A stretch of DNA of 64,000 nt from Zopfochytrium polystomum. Taxonomy: Eukaryota; Chytridiomycota; Chytridiomycetes; Chytridiales; Chytridiaceae. This document shows, one piece after another, positions 34,344-46,224 of the stretch. Below the pieces are notes generated by a model, which worked only from the letters and a program-made list of their open reading frames with translations, was not told the origin of the DNA and did not search any database. The stretch spans positions 62,001 through 126,000 of the forward strand of contig JAIVFJ010000026.1 in assembly GCA_025765615.1 (NCBI GenBank), written 5' to 3'. The translations under genes and the position numbers were made by a program. Numbering within the stretch: position 1 is the stretch's first letter; each line of letters opens with the position of its first letter.

Positions 34344-37300
34344 TCAGTTGGCGCCGACGACCTCAAAGCAGCCCGTTCCCATCGCTGGCAGTTGGCCAAG
34401 GGCCATTGCCCACGACACAGGATTGCATTCACTCAATTCTGCCGCGGCAGCAGCTTCCATCCAGTCCTCCACGCCACGTTCGGAAAGGGTCGCAAGAAAA
34501 TCCTCCCCACCGGACATTGGTTTCAGGTAGCCCCGATGGCAAATGACATCCGCAACAAGGCTGAGGTGCCGAGGGTCCACCTTGTCGGCCAGGTGGAGCT
34601 CCCGAAGAAGAACTTGCCGCGCTGCTTCGACGCCGAGTACGGAAAAGACCTCCATGACCGAATTCGTGGTCGTCGAGTACGGATCGACGCCGTCCAGCCT
34701 CAGGGCCTCCCGAAAGTTGCTGCCCGCGGTTTCGACATAATATCGACGATGACCAGGGAAATTTACGGGGAGTTGGTCTATTTGGGCAATCCTAACGTTT
34801 GGGATTCCGCCGACAATTACTTTGCTCAGGCCACTCCTGGTAAGGCTGAGAACGCGTTGTTGGGTGTCAATACAAAGTCCGTATGAATTTGTGTACCACT
34901 CACTCCAAAAGGTCTTGGAGACAATTGTGCTCCTCCATTTCGTTTTCCTCCTTGCGCACGCGGGCCAGAATGAGATTAGTGTTGATATCGGAAGACCACC
35001 AGCATTGCAGTCTCCCTCCAATGCATTCGCCCAGTTTTGTGGCAATATGATACATTGGAAAGCCAGCAAATCGCTCCGAGTTGATGAAAATGCGAAGTAC
35101 CCACGGCGAATAGCTGTTTGCGTCAAAAGTTTCGTCTTCAAACAGGAGATATTCCGACATTATGTCTTGGTCTAGATCGTTAAAGGGCTTCGCCACCGGA
35201 TGGGCTGGGTCTGGGTCATACCAGATTTCAACAGTGTCTATCAGACTCTCAAGAGTTACGCATGCGAGCTTTGATCGTACCGTCCTAGCACTCTCTATCG
35301 AATTAATGAGTAAGCCTACTTCCATTCGTGGGTTCTGAGTTTTGTTCGACAACTGCAGCAACTCCTGTAGTCGTGCAAGACCTGATGCGAGAGAGCTGCG
35401 GTCAACCGTTCTCACCAAATAGAAAGAGGGCGTAGAGTCAGCAGAAGTGTCGTAAATCGGACTAAACCGCGCACCAATAGACTGAGCGGCGATCATCCCA
35501 ACGTTTTCCCCGGGGGTGACGACGGCTCGAATGAATTGCCGCTCAGTCTCCGCTAGAATCCAGCGGAAACTCTGCTCATTGAGCCGATACTCGTCAATCA
35601 CCCTTTTAACTGATAAAGTTGACCGAACCATTATTTGAAAAAGTAACGAGGCCGTCGCCCCAGAGGCGCAAACATTGCCAATTCGCGAAAGCAGCATTCT
35701 CACGCCGGCCAGAACCGTCAGAGAGTCGAGATCGACTTGAGCGTTGTTGAGATTGAACATTGACTTGGCTCTCTCCACCAACCGTTTCACATTGACCGGA
35801 AGGCCCTGTCTTCCGTTTGATGGCAGGACTTTGGAGCGTAGAAACTGCCAATCCTCTCGAATTTGAGCGTATTCACTGTCCAAAGCTTGTTGGTAGTTAC
35901 CAGAGGCTATCATTTCTTCAAATTCAGCAACTCTTCTTGACCGGAAGCTGAGTCCTGGCTCTCGGAGATCGAATCGGTACATTCGTTCCAATTTATCTTC
36001 AGTCAATGAAGCTAAGCCGAGTTTTTCAAGTTTTAAGTGACAGGGATCCATCCCATCTTCGCCATAAAGGAATTGGATGACGTCACAAGTACTGTTCCTG
36101 ACCGTTCCGTCATAATGTACGGTGGTATTCTCCATGGTGTGTGCCATGTACCGCTGAACACGTTCAGCATTAATTCTATTCTCGTGACTCTCGACCAAGT
36201 GGTGACGATGGCTCTGGCAATGGAAAAAAAACTCTGTGGTGTTGAGTCCTTGGAGGAAGGAATTGCTCACAAACCCTCGCGCCTCGAAGGATTCGTCAAA
36301 CTTGGTGAAGTGGGGAAGAGTGCGGTCTCTGAATCCAAAGGGGATCCGCCCTTTCCTTGCCAGATATTGTTGCCCAACACACGCCATTGCGCGACCGAGG
36401 CGAGCGGAAGATCCGCTTGACCCTGCGGTGGCCATAACACGCGCAGAGTTACTTCGGCGAAGGAAGGTCATGTTTTTCATTCGAATTCGATCCCACCACT
36501 GGGTCTCAGCCAATATGACCGCTTCTTCAAAGGCCTCGCGAATGCTCATGCAATGTCTTCGTCGCTCCAAGGTTCCTTCACGAGCTTTTTGAAGCAATTC
36601 GCCAATCAGGATATTGGCTTTTCTGACGTAATCGCGCGTGATGTCGACGACCTGGCTGCTTGGCACAACGTCACCGATGCCAATGGAGAATCCGTGGTGC
36701 AGGAGCCAAAAGTTGACCACCTTTTGGGCAGCGACGATAAAACTCATCCCAGCTTTCTGTCCATACTCGAGAGCAATGAGATGAACTAGGCCGCCCGACA
36801 TGTTTACGGCGCTTCTGTCAAGCTCTCCAGCGAGTAGTTCGCCCTTTCGCAAAATAATTATCAAGTCGGAAGCATTATTGTGCCCACTGTCGTACACGTT
36901 TGGCCGGTCCAAGTTTATATCCGGCAAGATCGAGCTGATGATCTGCTTCCCAGTCCACAAGGGAAACGGGCGTAAAATCGCGGGGCTTGGAATCACACCG
37001 TTCCAATCAGTCACCCACATCATAAGACTCATTACCATTTCCTCATTGAGGAATGTGTCGCGCTGAGACAGCATGGCGATGCCAGTAAGAGCGTCTTGCG
37101 AGAGGCCAACGCACGGTGAACCGTTCTGAGGCGAAAGGACATGTCTTGAAGCCATGCAAAGCTCCTCTACTTCTGCGCGAGTTTCCTGGGAGTGAGGGAC
37201 ATGGAGGCTCAATTCCTCGCCGCTTAAAGTGACAGTATCCGGCATGATCTTCGAAATCATAATCAAAAAACGACTTCTATCAAACAGAAAAAAAAAAACT

Positions 37301-38874
37301 TACAGCGGTCAGATTCAGGCGGAACGATGAGCAGGGCATCACTTTGACATACAGTCCGATATTACTACTCCGTTGCAGGCTGGGCCTTTGGCAGAGAAAA
37401 ACGACGTCGCCGTCCATTAAATGACGCTCAACACTGTCGCCGGGCTGAATATGCGAATTCGACTGAAGCTGGAGGTCAAAACGCTCGCCGCTTTGTCGAA
37501 CAATGCACTTAGCGCCATTGTTCTCAACGTAGTGACAGAGCCGCTCCATGTTGCTTGTTGTAACCGTTTCAGAGATGGTCAATTGACGGGCCACTGATCG
37601 AGGAATTCCTATTTGGTCTACGTCCAAGTTTGGTTCAATGGTGGCAGTGGAATGCGCCCAAAAAACTGTATGCTTTGCCGTTCCCAGGTTTCCTTGAAGC
37701 AACCGCGCAAGGCTTTTAAGCCTTGACGATATCGACTGCGAAAATTTCAAAAGAACGTCTGAAGGCTCAAGAATATGTCACTTACTGTCGGTCCGAAAAA
37801 TGTCATTTCGGCATCGCCGTTCGCACATGCTTTACCATCCATCACTTCCGCTACATAGTACTGCAATAGGTCGTACAGTTCGTTGTAAAGTTCAGGCCTT
37901 CCAGCATCCAGATTCTTTATCCTTTCGTTGACCCTAACAACGTTCTGTAGAGCAAAAAGGAGATCATCGTTGGAAGACGGACTATCCAGCCAGAGTTCGC
38001 GGGAACCGGCGAAGGCAGGAGGCACCAGAAGCACCGTTATCATCATGTTCTCCGGTCGCGCCCATTGCGGACTTAAGCCCATCAACGCCGCTTCTTCATC
38101 TGAAATCCTCTCGAAAATGGTCCGACAGTAATCCGCCGACACATTCGAGAGAGTATTGTCCTGTCGTTCGAGGTGAGAGGCTGATTAGACTGGTGGCTAC
38201 TCTCCTACCTTGCCATTTTGAAGAATCTGAAAAATCTTGAATCCTTTTCGTTTGAAAGTTGGCTGCAAAAAATTGCACCCCTTCTCCAGTTGCGCTTGAT
38301 GGCTTTCATGCAAGTTTCCGCGTTTGCAAACACGCACATCCTTGGCGAGAATCCAAACTGCTTTGAATTTGCGACTTCTGTCTTTTATGCGCTGAGTCGC
38401 CCGGAGTCGGTCGTCGGAAGGGTCCATCTTTAATCTGCAGCATTTCAAACAAACACATTCGAGAATCTGCTTGACTCTCCTTATCAATCCTTGGAAGTAG
38501 CTGTTAAAAGATAGCTCCCATAAAACAAAAAAAAAAAAAAGAAGAGTGCACGTTGCGGAGTGGCTCACCAGGGTGATACACTGGCCTTGCCAGATCAACG
38601 TGTTCCAAGTGGCCAGAACAGTCCATGAAGTTTTCGTTGCAGGTAGGGCACGCTTGGGCTGGACTTCGCTCCGTACCGGTCAACTGGCTTGTGGACAGCA
38701 ATCGCTGCGACGTCGTTGACCAAGAGAAGGAGGCTGGAGGATGAGGCAGGAGGGAAGCGACTGGAGAGGAGGAAGCTCTGGGGAGTTACGCACCAACTCC
38801 TTCGCCGACGGGATGGTGAGCCTCGCGGCCCTCACTGTCGCAACGGCCTTGATCTGGGGTGCCGCCGGCTTCAT
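34344..38874 (-). CDS. RNA polymerase II largest-subunit (RPB1) paralogue lacking catalytic motifs and CTD
   Basis: Seven exons, 38874-38794, 38683-38569, 38489-38209, 38160-37786, 37735-37304, 37248-34904 and 34845-34344, join in frame to 1,376 aa. RPB1 landmarks run in order: zinc ligands CPTC, CSGH and ECVC; SRLKSLARLLQGNL; VDQIGIPRSVA; VERHLMDGD and QRPSL; VKVMPCSSFRLNL; LHVPHSQETRAE; WVTDWNGVIPSPAI; QKVVNFWLLHHGFSIGIGD; ACVGQQ; GFRDRTLPHF; EFFFH; VIQFLYGEDGMD; VTPGENVGMIAAQSIG; MEVFSVLGVEAAR; and LGQLPAMGTGCFEV. Motifs that do chemistry are altered: the NADFDGD loop reads TVTLSGE (residues 433-439), the bridge-helix core GGREGLIDTA reads SHRHHLVESH, and the trigger-loop signature after SIG is unrecognisable. 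The protein stops 4 residues after the core and has no heptad repeats. Unbroken frames argue for selection. The first exon is the least certain. Confidence 0.88.
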
Positions 38875-39377
38875 GACTGCTCCTGCCGCGCCCCCACAAT
38901 TCTTTTCGACGGCAGTGGCACCCTCACTGCAACTTCGAGATTACGGCGTTTCCACCGAATGTCGCGTCTTCCGCCGTCCACTCGTCGTCACGCCACCATC
39001 TCGGCGTTGTACCATTGCAGTCGACTTCCTTGCTGTTTCGTCGCGTTTGGGACTCATCTCATCACTGCTAACAGCGGAAGTCGGTCATTTGGCCCCCTTC
39101 GAAGGAGAAGAGGAAATTTTTCTGCACGACCCATACGTTCAACAGTCTCCACATAAGGAAAACTCAAATTGCCCCCGGCCAAGAATGAACCGTTCTTTCC
39201 GCCTCAGGTGCAGCCTTGGAAGCGCGACTAACCTGCTTCCGCTTGCATAAGCCACCCAATGTTTTGATTTTTTCGCCGCTCGCATAGCAACAGCAGGAAT
39301 AAATGCTCCTTATTGTGCGGGGTGCGGACGTCGTGCAGGAAGCCAGCCTCCCGCCCACCCCTTGTTCTCCGCGTGCT
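38875..39377. other. Intergenic region between chitin synthase 3' end and RPB1-like 5' end
   Basis: About 0.5 kb. A plus-strand open frame overlapping the RPB1-like first exon encodes a hydrophobic stretch (MVSLAALTVATALIWGAAG) but has no further support. An additional upstream exon of the RPB1-like gene could lie here, because its frame stays open upstream of the chosen ATG. Confidence 0.4.
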
Positions 39378-42300
39378 TCAGAAAGAGCCTCCAGAATCCG
39401 TTTTCTTTATGAACTTCGCAGCAATATTGCGCTTGCCTCCTTGCCGAAGACCATCAACGTGCCAGCCAATCAAATAAACCGCGGAGAATGTGAACTTGAT
39501 GCATGACAGCAGTGTTACAGACCACAGCAGGAACGTAAAGTATCTTTGTAAAGACAAGTGTTGTTGTGGTTGAGCGCCATTTTGTTAGCACGCATACAAT
39601 CTGACTATCGGCGAGACTGGAAGGGCGGGGGTTTGATTCTCACGGGTTCAAGTTTGTTCCAGACGATCGGTTGGGGAACATGGCGTTCACAATGTCATCG
39701 TTCGTGAACACGAATATGATCATGTAGTTTGTAATGACCCAACAAAGCAGAACTTTAGTGCGAAAGTTCTTGTAAAAGTCTTTGTTTTTTTTTGTTTGCA
39801 AGAGCCGGAGAAATGGTTACTTGCTGCGAGGAACCTTTGACGAATTGCCGCTTACCGTCTTGCTTTGTCTTTGGATCGATTTTTGTAACCTCCTTTCTGC
39901 TTTCTAAGCCTTTGGACTCCTGATTGAGCTTCTCGTACATACCCATCCACTGCTCGTCCACGTCCTCAGCTTCAAACGGAATCTCGACCACTGCAACGTT
40001 TTGGCCTCCTTCACTTCGCTGTGTTACGACCGCAGGAGCGGCTGAGACTGTATTGTCTCCCTTGGTTCCCCATGAGATATCGTGAAGATTGCAGACTTTC
40101 GCAGTAGTCAGCATGTTTTCCAAGTTGATAACGAAGTTAACAAAAATTTCATTTCAACCATCCTGACTTTTGACTCACATGCATACACGTTCAAGATGTT
40201 GGTAAATGTCGGGGTCATCAGCAGGTAGGGAATGCCGCAGATTAAAATGTGGCCGAGTTGAAGGTGGATGGTCGACGACAGCAAATAGAGCCCGTAAGTC
40301 ACCATGACGCTGAGTACAATGTCCCGAAAACTTGAGTCTGATGTGGCATACGCCCAGAATCCCGTCGGTACCAAGCTATTCTGGGCGTAGTATGCCTGAA
40401 GTGAAGCCCGGATCGTCCAAATACTTATAAATAGAATGAAAAACATTATGATGGCGAAGATTGCAGATATCGCTGTGTAGAGGAGAGGATTCGCTTGCGG
40501 TCGGTTGCCGAGTGAGAGAACGAAAATAATGACAATTGCCAGAATGTAAGAGTCGTTCAGGAATGTGAACACCGCTTGGCCGCTCGGATAGAAAGGATCG
40601 ACTGTAGAACTTCCAGTGGACGTGCAGCCAGCTGATTGCGAAACATCAAAGAGAAACTTGAAAAGAGTTCAAATTGAGCTCAGGGCTGACTGTCCAAATG
40701 AGGCTTACGTAAAAGGCAAGGTAGAAATGGCCGAGCCCGCACCAGGTGAACAGCAAATTGACCACATTGTAGACGAAAACCACCACCAACATCCATTTTC
40801 GAAACATGGTGTGACGTGATTTGAATATACGAGACATGTTGAGCGTCGCGTGGATCGCAGCAAAGAAAGAACCATTGAGCCATCGCCGCCTTTGTGCGAT
40901 AAGCTCATCCAAGGTTCGGGGGACATCCGTTTCAGCCACAGCACTCTTCACGTATTTCAAAATCCAGTTTTTGTCAGCTTTCATCACGACTTCGAAGCAG
41001 AGTATTCGATCTTCTGCTCTGTTAATATTCTTCAAAAAATGCCCTGTTGGTCGTTACTTTTACTGCACACTTACAGATACATGTTCGCTTCTTGAACACT
41101 AACTTGCTCCGGGGCGCCTTCGCTGTGATCACCTTTGAAGTATTTCTCCAACGGTTGTCCCAGAATCGCCTCGTATCGGTATGCAGAAAAGGCGCCAGGA
41201 AGAACAGAGATGTATCCAAAAACAGACTCGAGAGGTTTATCCAAAACGTTACTTATTCTAAAGAAACTTAGCCAAAGCTTTTTCAAGGAGCAGAGCTGTT
41301 TCCCCACTTGTATTCGAAATTTTGGACCGCGACAAGTGGATTAAACAGCTTTGTTCCATACCGGCCAAGCTGCGCAACAATTTCACCGCAAGCCCCGCCA
41401 ACTTTTCCGTTGGTTCGAAATGCTACGCACAAAGATTGTAATTAAGCTGCAATGCTTTTAAGGATGCTTACCTTCTGACAGGTGGAATAGAGACCGCTTT
41501 CTTGGTTTCGTGCCAACATCAAGCAATACACACATCTCTGGACTCAAAACCTGCACAAATTACGGTTTCAAACATTTTGTCGATGCTTTGTAACAAAGAG
41601 TAAAAACCTTGCAAAGCTCAAAGAACCAACGGTGGGAATTGATTTTCTTTGCGTTCTTGCTCTTGATCAGCAGAATAGTCTGACAGGGTACGAGGGACAA
41701 ATGGTCGGAATCATCGCACACGTTTTCCTGGATTCTCAGGTTTTTGTCGATGCTCAACTGCGTACTGAATTCAAACATGTGGGCCAGAACTTGTTTGCCG
41801 TTTACTGACGACTTCTCGATGCCTTCCATAAACAGGCCCTGCACACCCCAAACTGTAAGCACAGAGGGATGTATCTTTGCTCGCCCGTCAGCGACAATGA
41901 CGACCACAATCTCCTTCCATGAATCACGATCCCAGAAAGCGCATTCTCCGCTGCAAAGAAAGGCAATGTTCTTCATCACACCCCGAAACGTCCGGCAAAA
42001 CAGCTTGTCGTTTTCGTTGTACCTTTTTCATACCGAAAAGTCTTAGATTATTGGTTCCCCACCGTAGAGGGTTGGATCGACGGGATCAGCTGAACGCTTA
42101 CATAGTGATAACAATCGCAATTCTGATTTTCCTGCCAAAGTTCTTGGCACGAAGGGTATACTTCTCTTGATTAAATTCTTGCGCTTTGCAAGTGACTGCA
42201 GTGTACCTGTTGTGGCGTTACCACATACGGTTAGGAGAGCAGAAATTATTCAAATATGAAAACCTTAAATGGGTGAATTCTTCACCGTTCTGCCCGCTCC

Positions 42301-43861
42301 CGTCGTGTGTCGCGTGCATCAGCGTTCGCTTCGAGACCGGAACGTCCATCACAAACTTTCCGTCTTCCACAATCACAGTGAAAAGAGATGTCTTCCGTCG
42401 CTTTGCGAGCTCCTTTCCAAGAGCAGCCGAAAGATCTTGATCCAGCACGTCATCGCTCTGAGTAGGCCGAGACGCATCATTTGGTAGTTCGACCACGGTG
42501 CTCTCAGACTTTAGCGTTGTATCCACGTGAAGCTGCGTAGATGGATATGGCAACGGAGTTGGCTGTACGGCCCCATTGTCACTGAATGGGCTTACAATGT
42601 CGAAGTGCTGAATTTCTGCTCCGCCAAACGTGACTATGGACTTGCGGCTGTGGAGGCTGTTTGCTTCGTCTCGGCTGGGAATGTTTTCTGCAACGGAAGA
42701 CGCTGTCGCCACGGACTGCTGTCGACTTCTCCGAAGCTTTAGAGAAGACTTGCTGGCGGAACGACTGGGATTGTGAACGGACTTTGGTGGAACGATGGGT
42801 TGCTTTGTTCCGTTTTGGTGAGGTGAAATTTCGGTGGCTTGGACCGAGTGTGGGATTGGTGCAGTTGGTTCGGAAGCACGAGATGGGAAGGGACGATGCT
42901 TGAAAACAGCATTGGCAGCTTCGGTGGCATCTGCACGTGCTTTGTGATTATTTTTGTTTGAATCCGTCTCGCCTTCGAAAATTTCCACAATGTGATTCTC
43001 GTTGGCCGGGATTCCCGCAGCAGGAAGAGATGTCCCGGCAGCTGATACCAACGACGCCAGTGCTACATCAGCATCGAATCGATGCAACTGGTCATCATCG
43101 AGTCTGTAGCGCTCGGGGACGCGATTCGTCGGCGTCTCGAGGATTTCGTTGACGGCTTGAGCGACTGTGCCCCGACGGCCGTTCACGGGTTCGGCGTGGT
43201 CCCGCTGCGTGCCGCCGCCAACAGTGGTAGGTGGAAGGCCCGCTTGCGAATTCGCCGCTGCTGGCGGCGAAGCATGGGAATGCGCAGCACTGAGACCTCT
43301 TCTTCTTTCCTCTGTTGTTGTTTTTGTTGTTGTTGCTGTTGTCGATATCGCCGAGGCACTGCTCGCATCGGGAACATGGCCAGAGGGAGGAGGAGGAGGA
43401 GCAGGAGGAGGAGAAGGAGGCGAGGCTGCCGCGAGGGCGGCGGGGTTTGTTTCCGGGTGGTGGTGGTCGTGGGTGTGTGCTACTGCTGCTGCGGTGGCGT
43501 GTGATTTTTTGTTGTTGTCGTTTGTCTTGGAAGAAGCGTTTTTGGGTGGCGGTGGCGGTGGTGGTTGGCGGTTCGGAGCGTGGGTTGAAACAGCGCCCTC
43601 CTGCACGTGACCCGCATTGGACTTGCCGCCGGCGCCAACCACCCCCTCCATGCCGTGGAAGCTCGAGACGGGTCTTTCAAGAGGCGGCAGCGGCGATTTT
43701 TTCTTTAAAGGCACAGCAGCAAGCAACGCGGCTGCGTCAGCATGCCGGTTCTTCTCCCCGCCAACAACGGTGGCAGCGAGGGCGTCTCCTACGGCGTCGA
43801 CTGCCGACAACGAGTCGGCGGGAGCCGTCGGCATTCCCTGGTGGTGGTGGGTGTGCGGCAT
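39378..43861 (-). CDS. Chitin synthase (family 2 glycosyltransferase, CHS1-like)
   Basis: Eleven exons, 43861-42264, 42206-42102, 42022-41608, 41550-41472, 41422-41308, 41257-41075, 41018-40709, 40656-40179, 40095-39856, 39779-39644 and 39543-39378, join in frame to 1,274 aa. Residues 1-520 are disordered, rich in Pro/Ser/Ala/His. The catalytic part follows division-1 chitin synthases: [103 protein letters not shown] and [12 protein letters not shown]. Multiple membrane helices follow, then [15 protein letters not shown], and a last helix pair ending KKTDSGGSF. The enzyme adds GlcNAc from UDP-GlcNAc to chitin and extrudes it across the plasma membrane. Half of its acceptors end in AAG rather than CAG/TAG. 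The upstream frame is open past the chosen ATG, but without another ATG. Confidence 0.93.
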
Positions 43862-46224
43862 TCTGGGCGAGGCGTTGTGAACAGATTCTCCTGTCACTCA
43901 CTGGTGATCGGAAAAGGGTCGGAACGTTGCGCGAGGGGGCGAGGGGTGGTTGTGGTTGGTTGGGACAATCCTGACCCGTTTTCTGACAAGAAATTTCTTG
44001 GAGAAATTGTGAAAAAGAGAGCAAGAAGAAAAGGGAAGAAAACCATAACAAATCCGGAAAAACACGAAAAAGGGAATAATAAACCAGAAGCCTCAATCGC
44101 TAAACCTTGAAAGCGGATCCTCAACCTGCTGGCAGTGACGAAGGAGTCAAATAAATACAGAAATGAAAAATGAATTACCACGACGACACCCCACGACCTG
44201 CGCCTCGCATTTTCCAATGACAGCGTCGCAAGAATCGCAAACTGGACAACACAAAACGTCGGCTACCTAATGCGAAGAAAGTCCCTTATTGGGTAATTCC
44301 TTTGCTGCTGCAGCCCTCCCCGTACAGCGAATTGTGCGAATGAAGGAACGATTGAATGAATGATTGATGAGAATGGAATGCTTTTTCGAGGGCCGAGGAT
44401 GAAATGCACAATAATTTAATACAGAAAATGGATCAGGGAAGCAAAAACATTGTTTGGTTTCGGCACCACGGTGCCACCACCTAATCCGTTGCTAAAAGAG
44501 TTTGATAGAATGCAGCATGGAGGGAACCATCACTTTCTTCATACAGCAATCCGCCCCAAGCGGTTCCTTTCAGGCAACCTCTCCAAAATTTTAACACTTC
44601 TGTTGTGTGGTCCGCGCTGGGGCCCGCAGGGACGTGGTTGTAATTGGTGCGGGCAGCAGCAGGTCACCTGATGGACACCGCAGCATGCAATGGCGGGGGA
44701 CGTTGCATTGCATGGTTGGCACGAACTGCGGCAAGTCAGACAAGCTGGCGTCTGCGCGCAAGGAAAAGAGCATTGCGCTGTTTGCTGACAAAGACTGCGG
44801 GGAAGTTAATCTTGTCTTGGTATCGACAGCACATTCGTCCCGCCTATGCCGTTCTGTGGCGCCAACGGTCACAGAGAATTTACAGCAGCTGCTGCCAAGT
44901 CTACATCTGTAAAGCCCACACCGGCATCGATAGAATTTGCAACAACAAGCACGGCATTCTCTCTGAATGCAGCAGGAGGTCCGTTCCGGGGATCGCAAAA
45001 GGCGTCCTCGGAGCTTAAGCGACGCGACGTGCGTGGTCCTTCTGTTCTCCAGGTCGAGCCAAATAAACCGCGGAGTCATTCTTCGTAATCGTTGGCTTCG
45101 AGTTTCACGTCAAAGAGATCGTGCACGCATCGCAGAAAGTTCGTGTATCGGTCTTGGATTTCGGTTGCGCAGCGCATCGGGGGGTTGAAACGGCGGTGAG
45201 GCCTGGAATTTGTTGGAAAGTTCCTTTGGACTTGCAGAAACTATCAAGCCGCGACGTTCCTCATAGAGCCTGAAGAAAACATAAAAAGCATTATTTGCGA
45301 AAAACGGGTACGACTCCCGTTTCGTTTCCGACCGAATATGCAGCGTCGGCGTCTTCGCACCCGTGAACTCTCCCCCGCATCGCTCAAGCCATCCACATCC
45401 ATCGCCGATCCAGCCCCACCCAAAGACACCCCCGTCAAAGCCGCAACCTGCTTCACCAGAACTTCCTTCCTCAAAGTCTACTTCGCATGCGGCTCCACAG
45501 GCAACGCGACCCCCTGATCCACCAACTGACCCCTCATTTTCCCCTGCGATGTCCTCCTCCGTTTCCTCGGGAGCCCCGGGACCCCAAGAAAAAGTAACGC
45601 TTCAAACAGTTGCCCAGAAACTCGCCGATGCGTTGCTCTTCCGGTTTGGGTCGCTCACTTAAGTTTTGGGAGATTGTTGTAATGGCTTGTTTCGCAGAAT
45701 AAAGTATTGACCATCGCAGAATCCCAAGCAGAACCCGCATCCAACTACATCAACACGAAGAGCAACGGCATATATGACAGAAAAAGATAACTTAACAAAG
45801 GACGCCAGAACCATCAAAGCACCCACCAAGAAAGTGTATCCAACAAGGATCAACGAAATTAAATCCAGAGCTTCAGACTTTCCGAAATTCAAAACCTGCG
45901 CTCCGCCGGTAGACTATTCCAACTCCAACAGAATACGCCTGTCCGGGTCGTTTGCAAATCAAAGGAGGTGTTAAACGTGAAACCGCACTCAAAATTATGG
46001 ATACCGAATTCTTCAATAACATCCCAACATCGCCAAATTCAACCAGAGGCCTCGTGGCATCCACTTGATCCTGTTTCGTGCGGCGGATGCTGCGCTAGTG
46101 GTGGGCCCAAAACAGGTGGCGGAGGCAGAGTAGCATGCGTAGACACCTCGCGCTGCGGATAAGCCAAGGGATCTGCAGCAGCGTTTCTATGGGACTCCAA
46201 AGGATGCAGTCAGCAAGAAGAAAC
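43862..46224. other. Gene-poor region upstream of chitin synthase
   Basis: About 2.4 kb. It should hold the chitin synthase promoter. Several open frames of 70-160 codons on both strands were inspected. The pieces at 44607-44912 and 44846-45088 (HCMVGTNCGKSDKLASARK, then a Ser/Thr-rich stretch) look faintly protein-like but lie in different phases with no clear intron. A hydrophobic minus-strand frame (45659-45892) also has no match. Taken with its neighbours, this reads as decayed coding DNA. Confidence 0.4.

Noticed and set aside
37201..37303. Reading FFDYDFEDHAG as a cryptic acidic catalytic loop of the RPB1 paralogue
   Set aside because: That frame does not continue into LHVPHSQETRAE; using it would require a frameshift, and the spacing to FRLNL is wrong.
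38741..39250. Plus-strand membrane protein opposite the RPB1-like 5' end
   Set aside because: One hydrophobic segment only, no family match, and it overlaps the antisense exon.
43100..44000. Gly/Arg-rich plus-strand genes
   Set aside because: They are antisense shadows of the disordered N-terminus of the chitin synthase.
44591..45088. Cys-rich secreted protein candidate
   Set aside because: Protein-like pieces lie in different phases without supportable introns; listed only as gene-poor sequence.
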